From Kappaphycus alvarezii (lineage: Eukaryota; Rhodophyta; Florideophyceae; Gigartinales; Solieriaceae): a stretch of 64,000 nucleotides of DNA. Location of the stretch: assembly GCA_002205965.3 (NCBI GenBank), contig NADL03000767.1:305578-369577 (forward strand), written 5' to 3'. A program made the translations under genes and the position numbers. Below, in pieces: positions 59,730-64,000 of the stretch. The notes beneath the pieces were generated by a model that had not been told where the DNA came from, ran no database searches, and was given only the letters and a program-made list of their open reading frames with translations. Within the stretch, counting starts at the first letter, position 1. Every line of letters begins with the position of its first letter.

Positions 59730-61701
59730 CCATGTTCATTACCCCCGAGGGTACCCTTTTCCACTTCTGAAAGTGTTAGTTGGTTCCGAATCTTCGCTGT
59801 CATAGCTAGAAGTGAAATCTTCACTGTCCGTTTCTTTTAAATCTTCAGGATGCGTGCTTTTGTCGAAATCCAGGGGCATCTTCACGGTTCTGCCGTCAAT
59901 ATTAACTGAAACCATTTGGTTGCCCAAGTCAATGCATGTCCTAGTCTTTCCATTGTGGGCAGCCAATGATTGCATCGAAAGGGAGATCCGGCATGACAAG
60001 AAAGTCTACATCAACTTTAGAGTCCCCAAAGAACACGGAAACCTTGTCAACAGTGCCCATGCATTTTGAGACGGTTCCATCCGCTACAGTTATTTTTCGA
60101 GTCGTTGGAGTAATTTCGAGACCTAGATCTGTCACCAAAGTTTCTGAAATGAGGTTTGGAACAGCACCCGAATCGAAGAGAGCTTGGGTTTTCATACCCA
60201 ATACTTTGACTGGTACCAGCTTAAGACGTCTTGGTGCTGTCGAGGCCGATTGAAGAAACAGTTTCTTACCCTTAGCGGACTTATTAGACCTGATAATTTT
60301 TTTGAGTTCTTTTCTCGCATCCTCTGCGTCGCCCCTCAAAAGTTGACCAAACGTTATCCCAGTTGGGGCCGATGCAAGCTCAGCCACCAAATTGTACCTC
60401 TTCACATACTCTAGTACGTCCTTAGAGATACTCTTAACTTTCTTACTCTTTTTCGTCTTCTTGGCCGGAGTGACTCCCACTCCTGGAACAACTTGATCAG
60501 ACCTCTTGGTTCGAGGAGGTACAGGTGCTGGGATATGCTCCAGCATTCCATACTCTAGCCTAGGTTTCTTCGATAAAATGTTCCCTTCCCCATCCCTTTT
60601 TGTCACATTGACTTGACTAATCTCTTCAGCGATGGATACGTTACCGGCATCCGTCAACCTTTGATCCCTTCTATTTTGTAAGATTTTCACCTCTGGTCCT
60701 GACTCACTCCTTGCTTCCGATAAATTTGCTCTTCTGTTGTCTTTAGACCAGCAGTTACTTTCATGATGCCCATATCGACCGCACTTTGCACAACGAGTGT
60801 TTCTATGTGGATTATCAGGACACCTGTTTGCAAAGTGTCCAGGCTTGTGACAGTAAGAACAGACTTCTGCGGCCTTAGGGGCCCCAGACTGGTTCTTCTT
60901 AATGGTAAGAGTAAGGCTTTCCAACTGCGAGGTTATCATGTCAAGTCGATTATCGAATCGGGTTTCCAACCTTTCTTCCAAGTTTTTGACATCGCTCCTG
61001 ACAGATTCTAATGCCGCTGCACTAGTAGCCGGCCTTTGATAATTCTTTTCAGGATGTACGATAGACATCGATGTGCGGGTTTCCCTCGGTACCTCACTCA
61101 GTGACTGAAACGTCTCCGAATTTTTGACAAATTCTACTATGGTACCCTTCAGTTCATCAAAAGTGTGAGGGCCCTTGATGAGGAGGAAATCGGAGAGCCG
61201 CTTATCCCCCATAGCCGCCTTACGCAGCATTCCGTACTTGGCTTGGGCGTTGAACCCAGCCTTTTCATAAAGATCACACAAGTACACCAATGAGCTTAAC
61301 AAATCGTCGAAGTTGAGCCGGGCCTCTATGGCGGTACGAATCATCTCATCTGGTTCTACCTCCTTAGCATACTCTTTCACAAGCCACTCACATACCTCAC
61401 CGAAGTTACGCCCATTCCCGTTAAGAGACCACCCGTCGATAAACTTGGACTTATATTTGTGCTTTGCGTCACCATGAAGATAGGCGAAGATACTTGCGGC
61501 CTTCTCTTCATCGCCCTTCTCTCGCATCACAACGTTGACATATGTGTAAAGAAACTCCTCAACGTCTTCAGTCTTGCCCCTGTGAACGTTATACGAGCAG
61601 CGTTGAGATCCATGATTACAGAAAAGAAATCCCCCGAAGTGTTCCTTACTACTGCTCAACTCGAATACCTCGGGTGCAACCCCCTCCACAAGAGTACCAA
61701 A
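59730..61701 (-). mobile_element. gag-protease region of gypsy copy 2
   Basis: The longest frame of the window (59,941-61,743, 600 codons, its first codons inside LTR3) covers Gag with two zinc knuckles at about 60,750-60,870, the basic KKTKKSKKVKS stretch and the protease FDSGAVPNLIS near 60,160. Its length shows how recently the family was active. Fossil part of the parent element. Confidence 0.87.
61684..61699 (-). promoter_or_regulatory. Putative primer-binding site, gypsy copy 2
   Basis: TGGTACTCTTGTGGAG, two bases after the 5' LTR (LTR3), identical to the site of copy 1. Confidence 0.55.
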
Positions 61702-63204
61702 TGATAGGGGTAAATCGGCGGGGGAAGAGATCCTCAGAACCAATTACCCTGAGAAGGAGGTGTTGCGAGCGACAAAAGTGCTGCCGTGGTATTGTTGAAC
61801 GAACAAAAGGGAGTGTATATAGAAGAGAGTTGAGAAGCTACAAGCAAGTATAAAAGGGGCAGGGTCTACCACCGACGCTCTGCGACTAGCGTAAGAAAAA
61901 GTTTTCTTGGGTCTGAAGTTGACTCTCAACTTCCTACTACTCGGGACTTGGCTTGAAGTTGTCTGCCAACTTGCTTGACCTCTCCATGAGGAAGCAGTTT
62001 ACTCAGCTTATATAGACTTTTGGCTACCCCTAAAGTCCGAACAAAACTACAGAAGATACCAAGAAATGCATAAAAATACTTTGTGTGGACAATATACTCT
62101 AAGCAAAAGATACTTAAGAAACTAACAATTAATTTGGTCCTCTTATTTCCCATTCTCTAAATCAGATCCAAACAACTCCTCTAAAATATCCATGCTGTCC
62201 AAGCAGTCCCCACAAATATCTGCGAATGGCTCACAACTCTCTATTTCCCCCTGGGAGATATCTAGACTACTAAAGATATCTCCATCCGGTTCCATCGTGG
62301 GCACAACTTGATCCATACTCTCTATTCCAGGCCCCACCAGTCCAACACTTTCCATGCCCCCTGTTCCTCATCCTCCTCCTCCTCCTCCTCCTCCTCCTCC
62401 CATCTTCTCCTCCTCCTCTTCCTCCTTCCTCCTCTCCTCTCTCCTCTCCTCCTTCCTGAGCCTCGTACACTAGCTCAGGGGCTAACCATTCCTCGAAGGA
62501 CTCCCCGCTCTCCTCCTCGACCTTCTCAGCCTCTCCCGGACTTACCTCCCTCGCTTCTTCTTCTATGAAGAGGCGGCGAACGAACTCGATGATTTGCTTC
62601 TTTGTTTGCCGCCGGATGTAGTCGTCGGCATCGGTTGGCCCGTAGGCGGCGAGACGAAGGCCATTGATGGAACGGGAAGGGCGGTTTTTGGAAATAGGGA
62701 CAGAGGGGCGAAGGTTGCTCATTGTGATAGAAGTTGGGGAACGGAGGCAATGTAGGGTGTTTTGGGTGTGTGGGGGAGAGGGGTGATGAGTAAAATGATC
62801 GGGGGCATTTGGAACTTAGAATAAAGGGGTTTAAATAGGCTCCCGGGGCAGGTTCTATAGATTAGGAATAGGTAAAATAAATCTGCAAGGGATTTTGCAA
62901 TAGTGCATTTGCGCCCTTCTTCTCAAAAAAAGGCGAATTTGGAGGAGGAGGTAAGCTAAAAGGGAAAAGGGACTTGATTCGGGGTCGATTCAGAGGGTTA
63001 AATACAGTATAAAAATATCTAGATAAAATGGAAGTAAATTTGGAAATGACGGTTGGAGAAGTTAGGGGCGGGATCGTTGTAGGTTGCTGGATTACACGAG
63101 GGAGGACCATTTCCTGTCTTACGTGAAGGGAGGACCATTTCCTGTATTAAATGAGGGAGGACCATTTCCTGTATAAATGAGGGAGGACCATTTTTTGTAT
63201 TACA
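61702..63204 (-). repeat. LTR3 of the gypsy array, shared by copies 2 and 3
   Basis: 1503 bp with the same ends as LTR1-2. TATA box at about 62,008-62,016, purine/pyrimidine microsatellite at about 62,367-62,458, U3 tandem units at about 63,100-63,195. It is the 5' LTR of copy 2 and the 3' LTR of copy 3. Young. Confidence 0.92.
62143..62750 (-). other. U3 reading frame in LTR3
   Basis: Two overlapping minus frames (62,270-62,722 and 62,143-62,355) carry SNLRPSVPISKNRPSRS, GPTDADDYIRRQTKKQIIEF, the Glu/Gly/Arg-rich tract and CGDCLDSMDILEELFGSDLE. The cysteine pair and the acidic-hydrophobic end match the old LTR near 28,870. Fossil part. Confidence 0.55.
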
Positions 63205-64000
63205 CGCCCCCTTTCTCAAGGCGAACGTCCCGGGTCGTCACTGCTCTTCTTCTGCTTCCGTTAGTGTTCGCTGTCTTATTGATAAATGTATGGTCTCTCA
63301 AACGGGTACGGATGCAACTGATTACCAATATGATGCTCTAAAAAGTAGGTTCGCATTACTGGTACCTCACTTTGTAGCATAGCCTCATATATTGGTTTGA
63401 TCACATCGAGGTGGGGTTGAATACATTCTTCTTCCGTGACTCTTCCGAATCTTCCAAGAGTGAAAAAATATATGTGATATGCAAACTCTTCTGGAAGATG
63501 CCGGAGGAATGGATGTCGATAAGAAAAGAGACGCGCATCATCAAGAACGAATCTTCGTAAGATAAGTGCGGTCCATGTAGCGCCCTAAAACATAAACAGA
63601 TGCTTATCATGAAATAAGAAATGACCTGCGCATCGTTCGCATCCTCGGAGATATTGCGCAGCCAAAAAGATAATCTTCTTCTTCCGACTGTATGCTGTGC
63701 ATGGTTGTGAAGAGAGCTAGAGATGAAGTTGTGGTGGACGGTCCCGATGAATGGCCGCGACCAGCTCCTGACGTACTGGGACCTGCACGAGGTCCTCTCG
63801 GGGGACGACCGGAACCTCTTCTGGGCGGGTTGTTGTCTCCTGAAGGTCCTCCTCTGGTCATCATCACTGCTTCAGGAGGATCCTCGCCGCCTCCAACGTT
63901 CCCAATTTGTGGCGGAGAAACGTAAGGTTCCCATAGAGGATACGGGACCAGCCTGTATTCCATATCCGGGGTAAGGCGTAACCTTCAGTCGCACGATCTA
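63205..64000 (-). mobile_element. Ty3/gypsy element, copy 3 (3' end only)
   Basis: The window ends inside the post-integrase region of a third body. Polypurine tract at 63,205-63,217, module 2 at about 63,360-63,620, then the Gly/Pro/Arg-rich linker (frame 63,607-63,963). The rest lies beyond the right edge. Nearly identical to copies 1 and 2. Confidence 0.9.

Larger units (their letters stand above)
54127..63204 (-). mobile_element. Ty3/gypsy element, copy 2 (LTR3 - body 2 - LTR2)
   Basis: Full-length fossil of about 9.1 kb, with a body of 6067 bp (55,635-61,701). It has the same part order as copy 1 and is nearly identical to it. All domains are recognisable. The frames carry several breaks (roughly half a dozen, not all the same as in copy 1). 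It shares LTR2 with copy 1 and LTR3 with copy 3. Confidence 0.92.

Overview
The window looks like nuclear DNA of a eukaryote with a repeat-rich genome and spliceosomal introns. It has no bacterial features: no operons, rRNA or CRISPR. I cannot name the organism. A RanBP2-type zinc finger gene, a DP-like cell-cycle transcription factor, R2-like LINEs, a pogo/Tigger transposase relic and Ty3/gypsy elements occur together in several protist, algal and fungal lineages.

Layout. (1) 1-1.74 kb: the N-terminal part of a host gene on the minus strand, running off the left edge. (2) 1.74-8.74 kb: non-coding DNA strewn with TACAGTA/TACTGTA words. (3) 8.75-9.74 kb: the 3' end of a LINE (lineage B) with a zinc knuckle and a restriction-like endonuclease (RLE). 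(4) 9.74-24.8 kb: an AT-rich gene desert holding one decayed pogo/Tigger transposase (17.1-18.7 kb). (5) 24.8-33.4 kb: nested transposons. Three lineage-A LINE copies (old +, old -, younger +) are each interrupted by an LTR of one gypsy superfamily. The youngest of these is a solo LTR with a 5-bp target duplication. (6) 33.5-37.8 kb: a gypsy body truncated at both ends. (7) 38.0-38.5 kb: a 22-bp tandem repeat and LINE scraps. (8) 39.35-40.02 kb: the DP-like host gene. (9) 40-43.35 kb: nothing recognised. (10) 43.36-45.56 kb: a lineage-A LINE inserted in a lineage-D LINE. (11) 45.8-64 kb: a head-to-tail gypsy array on the minus strand: gag fragment, LTR1, body 1, LTR2, body 2, LTR3, start of body 3, with neighbouring bodies sharing one LTR.

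The most interesting signals are in the gypsy family. Its unusually long LTRs (about 1.5 kb) contain an open reading frame in U3, upstream of the TATA box. Parts of that frame are recognisable in much older LTRs elsewhere in the window. A region after the integrase contains two diverged copies of one roughly 90-residue module of unknown function. The start of U3 carries a short tandem repeat that is longer in the young copies than in the old solo LTR. The LTR elements are described only as fossils.
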